Positions 1-7,494 of a stretch of 49,086 nt of DNA are shown piece by piece. Location: positions 1 to 49,086 of the forward strand of contig JAFTRV010000079.1 of NCBI GenBank assembly GCA_017462065.1, written 5' to 3'. This stretch comes from Bacteroidaceae bacterium (GTDB lineage Bacteria > Bacteroidota > Bacteroidia > Bacteroidales > Bacteroidaceae). Numbering within the stretch: position 1 is the first letter of the stretch; every line of letters starts with the position of its first letter. The translations under genes were made by a program, and so were the position numbers. The notes beneath the pieces were generated by a model. It was not told the origin of the DNA, did no database searches, and saw only the letters and a list, made by a program, of their open reading frames with translations.

Positions 1-21
1 AACGTATTTGTCTTTATTCAT
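1..21 (-). CDS. IS4-family transposase, N-terminal fragment (cut by window edge)
   Basis: Seven codons, MNKDKYV, begin at the ATG whose complement is at 19-21 and run off the window edge. The family call rests on this start plus the IS terminus at 120-135 and the matching C-terminal fragment at the other end of the window. The fragment is too short to judge intactness. Confidence 0.5.
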
Positions 22-119
22 AACGGTCTGATTATGACCGCAAAAGTAATTTCAAATCGTTGCGCATCAAAAAACTTCGTAACAAATTAAATATCAATCA
101 TTTCAAAGAACTATTTCGA

Positions 120-135
120 TTTTTTAGTGGACACT
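120..135. repeat. IS terminal inverted repeat (left copy)
   Basis: TTTTTTAGTGGACACT is the exact reverse complement of AGTGTCCACTAAAAAA at 48950-48965. Each lies at the outer edge of a transposase fragment of the same type, so they are read as the two different ends of one IS family. Confidence 0.7.
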
Positions 136-215
136 TATGATAGCAAATAAAAAGAACATGTCTATTAATAATGCCTAAAGGTGACGGCCTGTTCCGTTAA
201 AACTAAAAAAAGAAT

Positions 216-662
216 ATGAATACAAAAATTGCTGCATTCGCTTCTAAAGCACTCCCAGCCCTTTCAGGAAGTCCCTTAACATATAACACGGCCCGTAATG
301 TGTTCTTGACAATGGGGTACACCTCTGCTGCCGGTAACAGTTACTATAAAGCTATACGTGTTTCTAATCGTATAGCAGTTATGTATCACATTGGTGAGGG
401 GTATAAGTATACATTCCTGAATGGTATAACTTTGGTGGCTTGGAATGGCAGAAGCGGCGAGATAATTGCACAGAGGTTCTGGGGTGGCAATAATTGGAGA
501 TGCTTTAATGAGAAAATCGCAAAAGAGGAGTGCGTTAGAATGTTGTGTAACTATTTTGTTGGGCAAGCCAAGCTCTTAGGACAAACAGTGGACAATAGCG
601 AGTTGCTCTGTTTTTCAAGGGCAATGATTGATGAAACGGAAAGCGGTCGCTTGCTTGCATGA
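216..662 (+). CDS. Hypothetical protein, first of two tandem paralogs (148 aa)
   Basis: I do not recognise a named family. The protein has no signal peptide or membrane segment and looks like a cytoplasmic alpha/beta protein. It aligns with the next gene through a central block: GNSYYK-x-IR-x3-RI-x-V here against GNRYYK-x-VR-x3-KI-x-V there. An aromatic YTF/TYI segment, an I-x-L-x3-N stretch and a Cys-containing helix (MLCNYF against LLCDYL) follow. The ATG at 216 follows an A-rich stretch with no Shine-Dalgarno, normal for this phylum. It lies 80 nt inside the IS end, is 33 nt from its paralog, and probably leads an operon with the helicase and the TPR lipoprotein. Codon use is AT-rich compared with the metF block. 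Confidence 0.7.
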   Translation: MNTKIAAFASKALPALSGSPLTYNTARNVFLTMGYTSAAGNSYYKAIRVSNRIAVMYHIGEGYKYTFLNGITLVAWNGRSGEIIAQRFWGGNNWRCFNEKIAKEECVRMLCNYFVGQAKLLGQTVDNSELLCFSRAMIDETESGRLLA

Positions 663-695
663 TATAAATAATGTTTAATCAAAAGGTAACTATGT

Positions 696-1196
696 ATGGC
701 ATCATTGAATAAGGCAATAAGAAAGGAGTTTTTCAATAGTATACTTCCTGTTTTTGGACAACCAAAAGCGTCTGTTCCCATCTGGAATGAGGGGCAAAAG
801 ATGTTTATATGTGACCAATACGAGAGCGTGAATGGTAACCGTTATTATAAAGGCGTGCGTTTTTGCGACAAGATTGTTGTCGTTGAGAAACTTGGGATGT
901 ATCATTCGTGGACATACATCGATAGTATCGAGATATATGCATTCAATGAGAAACGCCTTGAACTTGTGCAAAAGAGAGATTATGACAAGGTTCATCGCAG
1001 TGATGAGTTCGTACGCAATGAAACTAAAGGACTTTTGTGCGATTACCTTTGTGCGACAATGAAATTGAATAAATGCAATTTCCCAAAGGAGGAAGTTGAA
1101 ATAGAGGCTAAAACAATTGTTGATAGCTGTTATGAAAGTTTCCTCGACGGCAGATATAATACACAATTAATGCAAATCTTACCACAGTTGAAATGA
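696..1196 (+). CDS. Hypothetical protein, second of two tandem paralogs (166 aa)
   Basis: Paralog of the preceding 148-aa protein (shared GN-x-YYK-x-[IV]R core around residues 47-55), with an extended C-terminal helical part rich in Glu and Lys. There is no signal peptide, no transmembrane helix and no motif I can name. The stop codon overlaps the ATG of the helicase (ATGA, 1193-1196), which implies translational coupling and a shared function. The adjacent duplication could mean the two form a heteromer. The coding call is secure from homology to its neighbour and the operon structure; the function is unknown. Confidence 0.7.
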   Translation: MASLNKAIRKEFFNSILPVFGQPKASVPIWNEGQKMFICDQYESVNGNRYYKGVRFCDKIVVVEKLGMYHSWTYIDSIEIYAFNEKRLELVQKRDYDKVHRSDEFVRNETKGLLCDYLCATMKLNKCNFPKEEVEIEAKTIVDSCYESFLDGRYNTQLMQILPQLK

Positions 1197-3256
1197 TAAT
1201 GAGTATGAGTGAAAGCTTTTTTGACAAGAATAACCGTGAACTGATGTTTGCTTATGAGCTTGTTGCAAATACAAACTCGAGTTTCTTTCTTACCGGACGT
1301 GCTGGTACCGGTAAGACGACATTTCTGCAGAATATACAGCGTACCGTAAATAAGCGGTTTATAACTTTAGCTCCTACTGGTATCGCTGCAATCTTGGCAG
1401 GCGGTGAAACTATACATTCTTTTTTTGGATTGCCGCTTGAAGTGTGTGGCCCTGACACTTTTGGTAAAATGAATTACAAAAAGATCCTTGCTCTTGTTCA
1501 TGCCGATACAATTATTATTGATGAAGTCTCTATGTTGCGTTGTGACATTGTGGATGCTATAGATAATACAATTCGTAAGGTCTTGCGTAATAACTTGCCT
1601 TTTGGTGGTAAACAGGTTATATTCGTTGGTGATATGTTTCAACTTCCGCCAGTCGTTAATCAAGGTGCGGAAACTGAGTTGTTGCAAGATATCTATAATA
1701 CAAATGATTTCTTTTTTTTTAAGTCTACAGCAGTAAAGCGTATTTCTTTAGTAAAAATATAATTGCTGAAAGTATATCGTCAAGAAGACAAGGCTTTTCT
1801 TAATCTGCTGGAGAATGTCCGTTTTAATAAAATCTCTTCGAGTGACATACTGTTGTTGAATGAGCGTGTATGCCAACCGCAAGATGGTGAGATGGTAATC
1901 ACTTTGACTTCGACAAACAAAGTCGCAAACAGCATAAATCATTCCAAGTTATCTGATATAAATGCAAGGGAGTATGAGTATGAGGGGGAAATAACGGGTG
2001 TTTTTGATGAAAAACGATTGCCTGTAGACAAAGTTATAAGGCTGAAGGTTGGCGCACAGGTGATTTTTACTCGTAACGATATGTACAGACGTTGGGCGAA
2101 TGGTACCATTGGTGTTGTTGAAAGACTCTCTGAAACAGAAGTCTTTGTTAAGTTGGAGAATGGCTTAATACATGGTGTTCCTATATGTTCTTGGGACGCA
2201 ATAACTTATGAGTATGACAGGACGGAAAGAAAACTGAAAAAGAACATAACGGGCTCTTTTAAGCAATATCCGTTAAAACTTGCATGGGCAATAACAATAC
2301 ATAAAAGCCAGGGTATGACATTTGATAAAATGTCCTTAGACTTGAGTTATGGAATGTTTGTGGAGGGGCAATTGTATGTCGCATTAAGCCGTGTGCGTAC
2401 TCTGGGCGGTCTTTACTTGTCATCCTCTGTTCAAGAGTGTTCAGTACTCACAAATTGTGAGATAATTGATTATGCAAGCGAGTATAATAATGAGTATTAT
2501 ATAAATAATGAGATTGAGCGTGGCAAGGCTGTTTATGCACCCCTTAAAGAGTGTGAATATGATATTGCTGCACGTGAATATCTTATGCTTGCTGCAAAGA
2601 AGGCCTCTGCAGGCGATCTGAAGGAGGCGCAACGCTGTGCCGATTATTTCTTCAGCACGGTTGTTTGCGATGATATTATATTCGGTTGCATAGAAAAAAT
2701 CCCTTCTAACATAGAGCGTATTGACAATGTCGAGTGTAAACTTCTAATGGCTATATTTAACCTTTATGGAGGCTATTATGATTTGGCTTTAAAGGGTGTT
2801 AATGAGGTGATCAAGATTCATGAGAGTAAAGAGGCGATGTATATTAAATCACGTGCCCTTATGAAGCTTGGCAAATATTCTGAGGCAGATGAGGTGAATG
2901 CTACATTGGCAGAAAATTTTGATATGTCAGCACCAGACTTAAAGGCTCTTTATATGATAGCTCTTCTTAATGATTTGTATATTAATGAGCCGGGGATAGA
3001 ACTCATGTGTCTTTTAATAGAAAAATCTCCTAAATACAATAATGGTATTTTAACATTGCGTGCAATGATGAAACGTAGAAGCAAGAAACTTGAATTGCCT
3101 ATGAATAGCGAAAACTCGGCACTTGTACAGGCTTTTAATTCAGAACTGGATGATGTGTCTTTCTTGGAGTTACTGAAAAAATCCCGCAAGGAAGATAAAG
3201 AGGGTGTTCTGTTTTTGCTTCATCAAATAAAAAAAGTTTCGGATACTAAGATATGA
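1193..3256 (+). pseudogene. PIF1-like SF1 helicase with TPR-like tail, interrupted by in-frame TAA
   Basis: The N-terminal part carries Walker A GRAGTGKT (residues 35-42), a DEVSML Walker B (110-115) and GDMFQLPPV motif III (146-154). The reading frame stops at TAA 1760-1762 and continues in the same frame for 497 codons. After the stop come the family block LLKVYRQED, then IHKSQGMTFD and YVALSRVR of the UvrD_C-type second RecA domain, then about 230 residues of TPR-like helices. The full frame would be about 687 residues. Relatives, as I remember them, have an acidic residue at the stop position (I-E-L-x-K-VYRQ-D), so one GAA-to-TAA change explains the lesion. Either the gene is freshly inactivated, the base is a sequencing error, or the stop is suppressed. 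ATGA overlap with the upstream paralog; the ATG at 1205 is an alternative start. Confidence 0.75.
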
Positions 3257-3302
3257 TATTGATAATGTGTTCAAATATTTACATTTAATCTACATTTCAA
3301 AT

Positions 3303-4316
3303 ATGAAGAAAACATTTTTATTCCCGATTATGCTCCTTTTGTGGGGTTTGGTGCTATGCTGTACGCCTAAGGAGGGCGTGCATGGTGACGAGTTGATGAA
3401 TAAGGCTTTTAAGGCTTATGAAGAAAAGGATAATGATGAGGCTTTGAGGCTTCTGGGATTGTATCTCTCTGAATATCCTAATTCGTTTCATGCCTATCAC
3501 TTGCGTTCCGATGTGTATTGTCGGCAGGGTGAATACGAAAAGTCTCTCTACGACATCAACCGTGCAATGAATTTATGGCACGAGGAGTGCGACATGCCAT
3601 TAGCGGATCTTTATTTATGCAGGGCGGCTGCCTATGAGAGTCTTGCCATGTATAACGAGGCTATAGCCGATTGCGATACTATATACAGTCTTATTTCTGC
3701 AGGAGATGATATTGAATATATTAGAGATGTTCTTTTCACTCGTGCCGGCTTGTATTCTGAAATTGGAGATTTCGATAGTTCTGACGCCGACTATAGGCTG
3801 CTGCTTGAATATGATGAGAACGGGCTTGCTGCTTGGGACGGTATTGTGCAGAATAGGATTCATCGTGGAGATTATCAAGGAGTCATTGATTTAACTGACG
3901 AACTCATTAATGAAGATAAGTTCAATCTGCGTATGTGCTATTCTCGCATACAAGCGTTCGAGCGAATGGGTGAAACGGACAGTGCTATTGAAGATATCTT
4001 ATTCTTTACCGGCATGTATAAAGGAGGTAATTTGATGGATATATTAAGACAGCACTGTAATTCTTTTCCATTCCTTGAAATGGCCATGCAACAAGACGGA
4101 GCTGATAAATTGCCTGATTTTAAGAAGATTACGCATGTGGTTGATATAAAGCTAAGCGAGCTGAGTGGAGATTATGAAGCAGCTATTGAGGGATATGACA
4201 ATTTTGAGGCTGTTTACGGCTTTACTCCAGCGTTTTTCTATCATAGAGGGCAGTGCCTTGAATGTTTGGGGGATACTGTCAGAGCCAAGATGGACTATGC
4301 TAAAATGCAGAAATGA
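3303..4316 (+). CDS. TPR-repeat lipoprotein (337 aa)
   Basis: The preferred start is the ATG at 3303 (MKKTFLFPIM) rather than the in-frame ATG at 3267. This gives a clean lipoprotein signal: KK, a hydrophobic core, then LVLC-C at about residues 18-20. The mature part is built of helical pairs typical of tetratricopeptide repeats (repeated motifs such as A-x-x-x-Y-x-x-A-I-x-D-x-D), often used as protein-binding scaffolds. It lies 46 nt after the helicase frame, so it is probably in the same transcript, and is followed by a strong intrinsic terminator at 4351-4379. A membrane-anchored TPR protein beside a helicase with a TPR tail is an unusual pairing. Specific function unknown. Confidence 0.75.
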   Translation: MKKTFLFPIMLLLWGLVLCCTPKEGVHGDELMNKAFKAYEEKDNDEALRLLGLYLSEYPNSFHAYHLRSDVYCRQGEYEKSLYDINRAMNLWHEECDMPLADLYLCRAAAYESLAMYNEAIADCDTIYSLISAGDDIEYIRDVLFTRAGLYSEIGDFDSSDADYRLLLEYDENGLAAWDGIVQNRIHRGDYQGVIDLTDELINEDKFNLRMCYSRIQAFERMGETDSAIEDILFFTGMYKGGNLMDILRQHCNSFPFLEMAMQQDGADKLPDFKKITHVVDIKLSELSGDYEAAIEGYDNFEAVYGFTPAFFYHRGQCLECLGDTVRAKMDYAKMQK

Positions 4317-4350
4317 CATTCTCCAAGAACGGAATGTGTTCCCAATTCTG

Positions 4351-4379
4351 AATGCTCCTCAGCCGGGGAGCATTTTTTT
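4351..4379 (+). terminator. Rho-independent terminator closing the accessory operon
   Basis: An AATGCTCC / GGAGCATT stem (8 bp) with a short loop is followed by a run of seven T. It sits 34 nt after the TPR lipoprotein stop and before the Fic promoter, so it separates the two transcription units. Confidence 0.8.
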
Positions 4380-4421
4380 GATATGGTTAGCATACCAATT
4401 GCTCTCGGAGATCATGCTTGC

Positions 4422-4464
4422 TATTCTCCGAAAAAAATCGGAGAATAATTTGTCTATTCTCCGA
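4422..4464. promoter_or_regulatory. Three-copy operator TATTCTCCGA in the fic promoter
   Basis: TATTCTCCGA at 4422-4431 and its exact reverse complement at 4438-4447 form a perfect inverted repeat around six A. A third copy, direct, lies at 4455-4464. The third copy falls between the -33 and -7 elements of the fic promoter, and the inverted pair abuts the -33 element. This geometry suits repression by a dimeric DNA-binding protein. The winged-helix tail of the Fic protein itself is the obvious candidate, an inference. Confidence 0.65.
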
Positions 4465-4480
4465 AATCCATATATTTTTG
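4449..4480 (+). promoter_or_regulatory. fic promoter, Bacteroidota consensus
   Basis: TTTG at 4449-4452, a 20-nt spacer, and TATTTTTG (TAnnTTTG) at 4473-4480 match the primary-sigma consensus of this phylum. The expected start site near 4487 leaves a leader of only about 10 nt before the ATG at 4497. Confidence 0.65.
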
Positions 4481-4496
4481 TCACAAAATAGACATT

Positions 4497-5597
4497 ATGA
4501 GGTATATACATGAGTATGAAAATTGGTGGCAGTTTCGTTATGACAGCCAACAAATAATGAATGTGTTAGGTCGTGTGCGGGCCAAGCAAGGCACCCTCAT
4601 GGGGCGAATGTTATCATTGGGTTTCGATTCGCAAGACGAAGCTGTATTGTCAAATATGTCGCTTGAACTTGTTCGCTCTTCGGAAATAGAGGGTGAGGAA
4701 CTGAATCTTGAAGAGGTTCGTTCTTCTATTGCTCGCAGATTAGGTATTGACACAATAGGGCTTGTGTCTGTTTCTCGTTATGTTGATGGCGTGGTTGAAA
4801 TGCAATTAGATGCGACCCAAAATTACGCTAAAGTTCTTACGCACGACCGCCTTTTTGGTTGGCACAATGTGCTGTTTCCCACAGGTATGAGTGGCTTATA
4901 CCGCATAGAAGTTGGTAAATATCGCTCGGGAGAAATGCAGGTGGTGTCAGGAGCCATGGGAAAAGAAAAGGTGCATTACCAAGCGCCTTCGCCAGAACGT
5001 GTACCTGTTGAAATGGAACGTTTTGTAGAGTGGGTTAATAATAGTGATGATATTGATACTTTATTAAAAGCTGCCATAGCACATTTATGGTTCGTCTCAA
5101 TACACCCTTTTGATGACGGAAATGGCAGAATAGCAAGAGCTTTAACCGATATGCTTCTTGCACGTTCCGAGAGCAGTAGTAAACGTTTTTATTCGGTTTC
5201 TGCCGAAATAAAGGTTTTACAAAAAGAATATTATGAAGTATTAGAACGCACTCAACATGGCGATGGAGATATCACCGACTGGCTTTTATGGTTCTTACAT
5301 TGTTTTGAACAGGCATTAAGTGCATCGGAATTCACTTTACGCTCAGTTATGCAGAAAGCAAAGTTCTGGGAACGCAATCGTGATATTTCTTTCAATGAAC
5401 GGCAAAGGAAATTGCTGAATATGTTATTTGATGGATTCAATGGAAAATTGACCAGCAGTAAATGGGCAAAAATTGCAAAATGCTCGCCCGATACGGCCCT
5501 CAACGATATAAATAACCTTATCGCAAAAGGCATACTGCAGAAAACGAATGAAGGAGGCCGCAGCACAAACTATATCTTAGTGGATTGCAATCCTTAA
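4497..5597 (+). CDS. Fic family protein (class II, DUF4172 N-terminus, winged-helix C-terminus)
   Basis: Fic enzymes transfer AMP, or sometimes other nucleotide moieties, to hydroxyl side chains of target proteins. Residues 1-90 resemble the DUF4172 domain (W-x-x-FRYD, then RAKQGTLMGRM). The inhibitory motif (S/T)xxxE(G/N) is present as S61-SEI-E65-G66, placing it in class II (inhibitory helix before the core). The catalytic loop HPFDDGNGR is at 203-211 with the active His203, so the enzyme looks intact. The last 100 residues read as a winged helix (SSKWAKIAKCSPDTALNDI), suggesting DNA binding. No antitoxin or partner gene lies beside it. It is transcribed alone from a promoter with three operator copies, consistent with autoregulation. 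The target is unknown. Confidence 0.9.
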   Translation: MRYIHEYENWWQFRYDSQQIMNVLGRVRAKQGTLMGRMLSLGFDSQDEAVLSNMSLELVRSSEIEGEELNLEEVRSSIARRLGIDTIGLVSVSRYVDGVVEMQLDATQNYAKVLTHDRLFGWHNVLFPTGMSGLYRIEVGKYRSGEMQVVSGAMGKEKVHYQAPSPERVPVEMERFVEWVNNSDDIDTLLKAAIAHLWFVSIHPFDDGNGRIARALTDMLLARSESSSKRFYSVSAEIKVLQKEYYEVLERTQHGDGDITDWLLWFLHCFEQALSASEFTLRSVMQKAKFWERNRDISFNERQRKLLNMLFDGFNGKLTSSKWAKIAKCSPDTALNDINNLIAKGILQKTNEGGRSTNYILVDCNP

Positions 5598-5652
5598 AGT
5601 TGCAATAAAGGATTATTTATCTGTAAATTATAAATGCATTAAAATTTATAAT

Positions 5653-6100
5653 ATGACAGAGATTAAAACATTTAGAGAAGTTTCTATTCTTTGGAAAGGA
5701 GAGAACGAAAGCTTGTAAGGCTTTCTACAATTTCAGCGTATGCTGTTATTCTTGAGAACCACCTTCTTGGTTGTTTTGGAGATTATACAAAAGTTATTGA
5801 GGAGGATTTTGTCCAAAATTTCGTTTATGAGAAATTGAACACCGGGCTAAATCAAAAAACAGTAAAAGATTTTTTGATTGTACTCAAAATGGTGTATTGC
5901 TATGGAGTTAAAATGGGTGTTATTGGAGCACCGTGACCGGGATATTAAGTATCCCATATCACAAGAGCGAAAAGGTGTTGAGTCTTACAAATCAGTGCAA
6001 GCTTATATCTTTTGTTTCTGATAATTTTACTTTTCGTAATCTTGGCATAATGCTTTGCTTGCATTCGGGTATGCGAATTGGAGAAGTTTGTGCACTGCAA
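5653..6100 (+). pseudogene. Tyrosine recombinase/integrase remnant
   Basis: Fragments of one phage-integrase-type protein are readable in successive frames. They are MTEIKTFREVS from the ATG at 5653; a SAM-like core-binding domain at about 5691-5930 (RLSTISAYAVILENHLL); HRDRDIKYPISQER from about 5929; and the start of the catalytic domain up to GMRIGEVCALQ, ending near 6100. The last piece contains the first catalytic Arg region. At least three frameshifts are needed, and the remaining catalytic residues, including the nucleophilic Tyr, are absent. It is dead, and marks past integration of a mobile element next to the accessory genes. Confidence 0.75.
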
Positions 6101-6358
6101 TGCTTTCGGCTACGGCTTTTTTGATGTGAAAGCTCGTGCCGGAGAGTTGGTGAAAACCTGCACACGCAACGGGAACAGCCGAGGTTCGCCGTAGACGGAG
6201 TTTGCTGGTGAGCCAGTTCTTTGCAAGTAAAGCGACTACATCTGTTATGAGTCTCATTTTCCGCTCATTGGTTAGAGAGCATTCAGCTCTTGCCCCCCTC
6301 TTTTTGTTTTTGCATTGCAAAAAAATGTTATGCGATAGGTTTTTTCAACTCATTGTGC

Positions 6359-6366
6359 TAACTTTG
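6359..6366 (+). promoter_or_regulatory. Possible metF operon -7 element
   Basis: TAACTTTG matches TAnnTTTG, but there is no clear TTTG 19-21 nt upstream (the position is T-rich). Transcription from here would carry both 65-bp repeats in a leader of about 170 nt. Confidence 0.35.
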
Positions 6367-6367
6367 T

Positions 6368-6515
6368 ATATTTCATATACGAATATGGGCTTTGCTCGCT
6401 GTGAAATGCTAAAGAAATCTTTGCCTCTCGCTCGCTTGCACCATAATTGAATATTTCATATACGAATATGGGCTTTGCTCGCTGTGAAACGCTAAAGAAA
6501 ATCTTTGCCTCTCGC
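6368..6515 (+). repeat. Two 65-bp direct repeats upstream of metF
   Basis: Copy 1 (6368-6431) and copy 2 (6451-6515) both run from ATATTTCATATACGAATATG to TTTGCCTCTCGC. They differ by one substitution (AAATGC against AAACGC) and one extra A. The period is 83 nt. The repeats begin at a promoter-like -7 element and end 25 nt before the metF ATG. Confidence 0.85.
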
Positions 6516-6540
6516 AAGGCTTTGCCCTAAGACATGAACA

Positions 6541-7494
6541 ATGAGAGTAATTGATTACATAAATTCATCAAAGAAGACGGCTTTCTCGTTTGAGGTGCTG
6601 CCTCCTTTGAAGGGTGTCGGAACTAAAGGGCTGTTCGGCAATATCGACAGGCTCATGGAGTTCAACCCCGGCTACATAAACATAACGACGCACCATAGCG
6701 AGCCTGTATACAGGGATATGGGCAACGGCATGTTCTCTCTTGGGGCTATACGCCGCCGTCCGGGAACGGTGGCTGTGGCGACGGCTATTCATCACCGCTA
6801 TAATGTGCCTGTAGTGCCTCATATCCTGTGCAACGGATATACGCTCGAGGATACTGAATATGTCCTTATCGACCTGCAGCTGTCGGGCATTACCGATATT
6901 CTTGTTCTGCGTGGCGACAAGTGCAAGGGCGACGCTAATACGGCTCCGGCAAAGTGCGGAAACAAGCACGCCATTGACCTGCAAAGGCAGGTGAACCGTT
7001 TCAACGAGGGCTTCTTCGTGGACGGCTCGCCGATGAAGGAACGGGGCGAACTGTTCTCTTATGGCGTGGCATGCTACCCCGAAAAGCACGAGGAGGCACC
7101 GAACCTTGAAAGTGACCTTGCCGTGCTTAAGCAAAAGGCTGACGAGGGGGCTGCGTATGCTGTGACGCAGATGTTCTTCGACAACAGGAGGTATTTCGAA
7201 TTTGTGGAGCGTGCCCGTGCAATGGGGATAACTATTCCGATAATACCGGGAATAAAGCCTATCCACAGGCTGTCGCAGCTGAATGTGCTGCCAAAGACTT
7301 TCCACGTGGACCTGCCGACAAGCCTTGTCACAGAGCTTAATAAATGCAAGGACGACGCTATGGCGGCTCAGGTAGGTAAGGAGTGGGGCATACAGCAATG
7401 CCGTGAACTGATGGAACATGGCGTTCCGAGTATTCATTTCTACACTATCAATGCTTTTGACAGTGTATATGCGATAGCTAAGGCGATATACTGA
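6541..7494 (+). CDS. metF: Methylenetetrahydrofolate reductase
   Basis: Flavoprotein that reduces 5,10-methylene-THF to 5-methyl-THF, the methyl donor for methionine synthase; cytoplasmic TIM barrel. The 317 residues fit the family. The N-terminus AFSFEVLPP contains the conserved F-E of the active site. THHSEP, VLRGD and TQMFFDN blocks follow in the family order, and the frame is intact. The stop shares one base with the ATG of holB (TGATG at 7492-7496), so the two are translationally coupled. Expression probably starts upstream of the 65-bp repeats. No SAM or cobalamin riboswitch was recognised in the leader. Confidence 0.95.
   Translation: MRVIDYINSSKKTAFSFEVLPPLKGVGTKGLFGNIDRLMEFNPGYINITTHHSEPVYRDMGNGMFSLGAIRRRPGTVAVATAIHHRYNVPVVPHILCNGYTLEDTEYVLIDLQLSGITDILVLRGDKCKGDANTAPAKCGNKHAIDLQRQVNRFNEGFFVDGSPMKERGELFSYGVACYPEKHEEAPNLESDLAVLKQKADEGAAYAVTQMFFDNRRYFEFVERARAMGITIPIIPGIKPIHRLSQLNVLPKTFHVDLPTSLVTELNKCKDDAMAAQVGKEWGIQQCRELMEHGVPSIHFYTINAFDSVYAIAKAIY

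Larger units (their letters stand above)
1..135 (-). mobile_element. IS4-like (DUF4372-type) insertion sequence, 5' end
   Basis: This is the terminal part of an insertion sequence running off the left edge of the window. The outer end is the 16-nt TTTTTTAGTGGACACT at 120-135. Its reverse complement recurs at 48950-48965, where the other end of the same element type is found. Inside it, minus-strand codons 21 to 1 read MNKDKYV, which matches from memory the start of DUF4372/IS4-like transposases of Bacteroidales. About 98 nt of non-coding leader separate the transposase start from the IS end. Only one end is visible, so target duplication cannot be checked. Confidence 0.7.
6101..6540. other. 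Non-coding stretch between integrase remnant and metF
   Basis: No coding frame here looks real. The first 260 nt after the integrase remnant show no recognisable structure. The remainder holds a promoter-like TAACTTTG at 6359-6366 and a pair of 65-bp direct repeats (6368-6431 and 6451-6515) directly upstream of metF. Confidence 0.6.

Noticed and set aside
1757-1783. Re-initiation at TTG 1763 to give a natural split helicase
   Set aside because: TTG directly after the stop is in the middle of a conserved family block. A separate second protein would start without its first strand, so a point lesion is simpler.
4165-4491. Plus-strand frame of 108 codons across the end of the TPR lipoprotein gene and the terminator
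   Set aside because: It crosses a strong hairpin terminator and the fic operator, and has no motif; it is out-of-frame noise.
6368-6515. CRISPR array
   Set aside because: Only two 65-bp units with a 19-nt gap, no cas genes and no spacer series.
6568-7437. Open frame of 289 codons antisense to metF
   Set aside because: Shadow of metF; no signal, motif or promoter.
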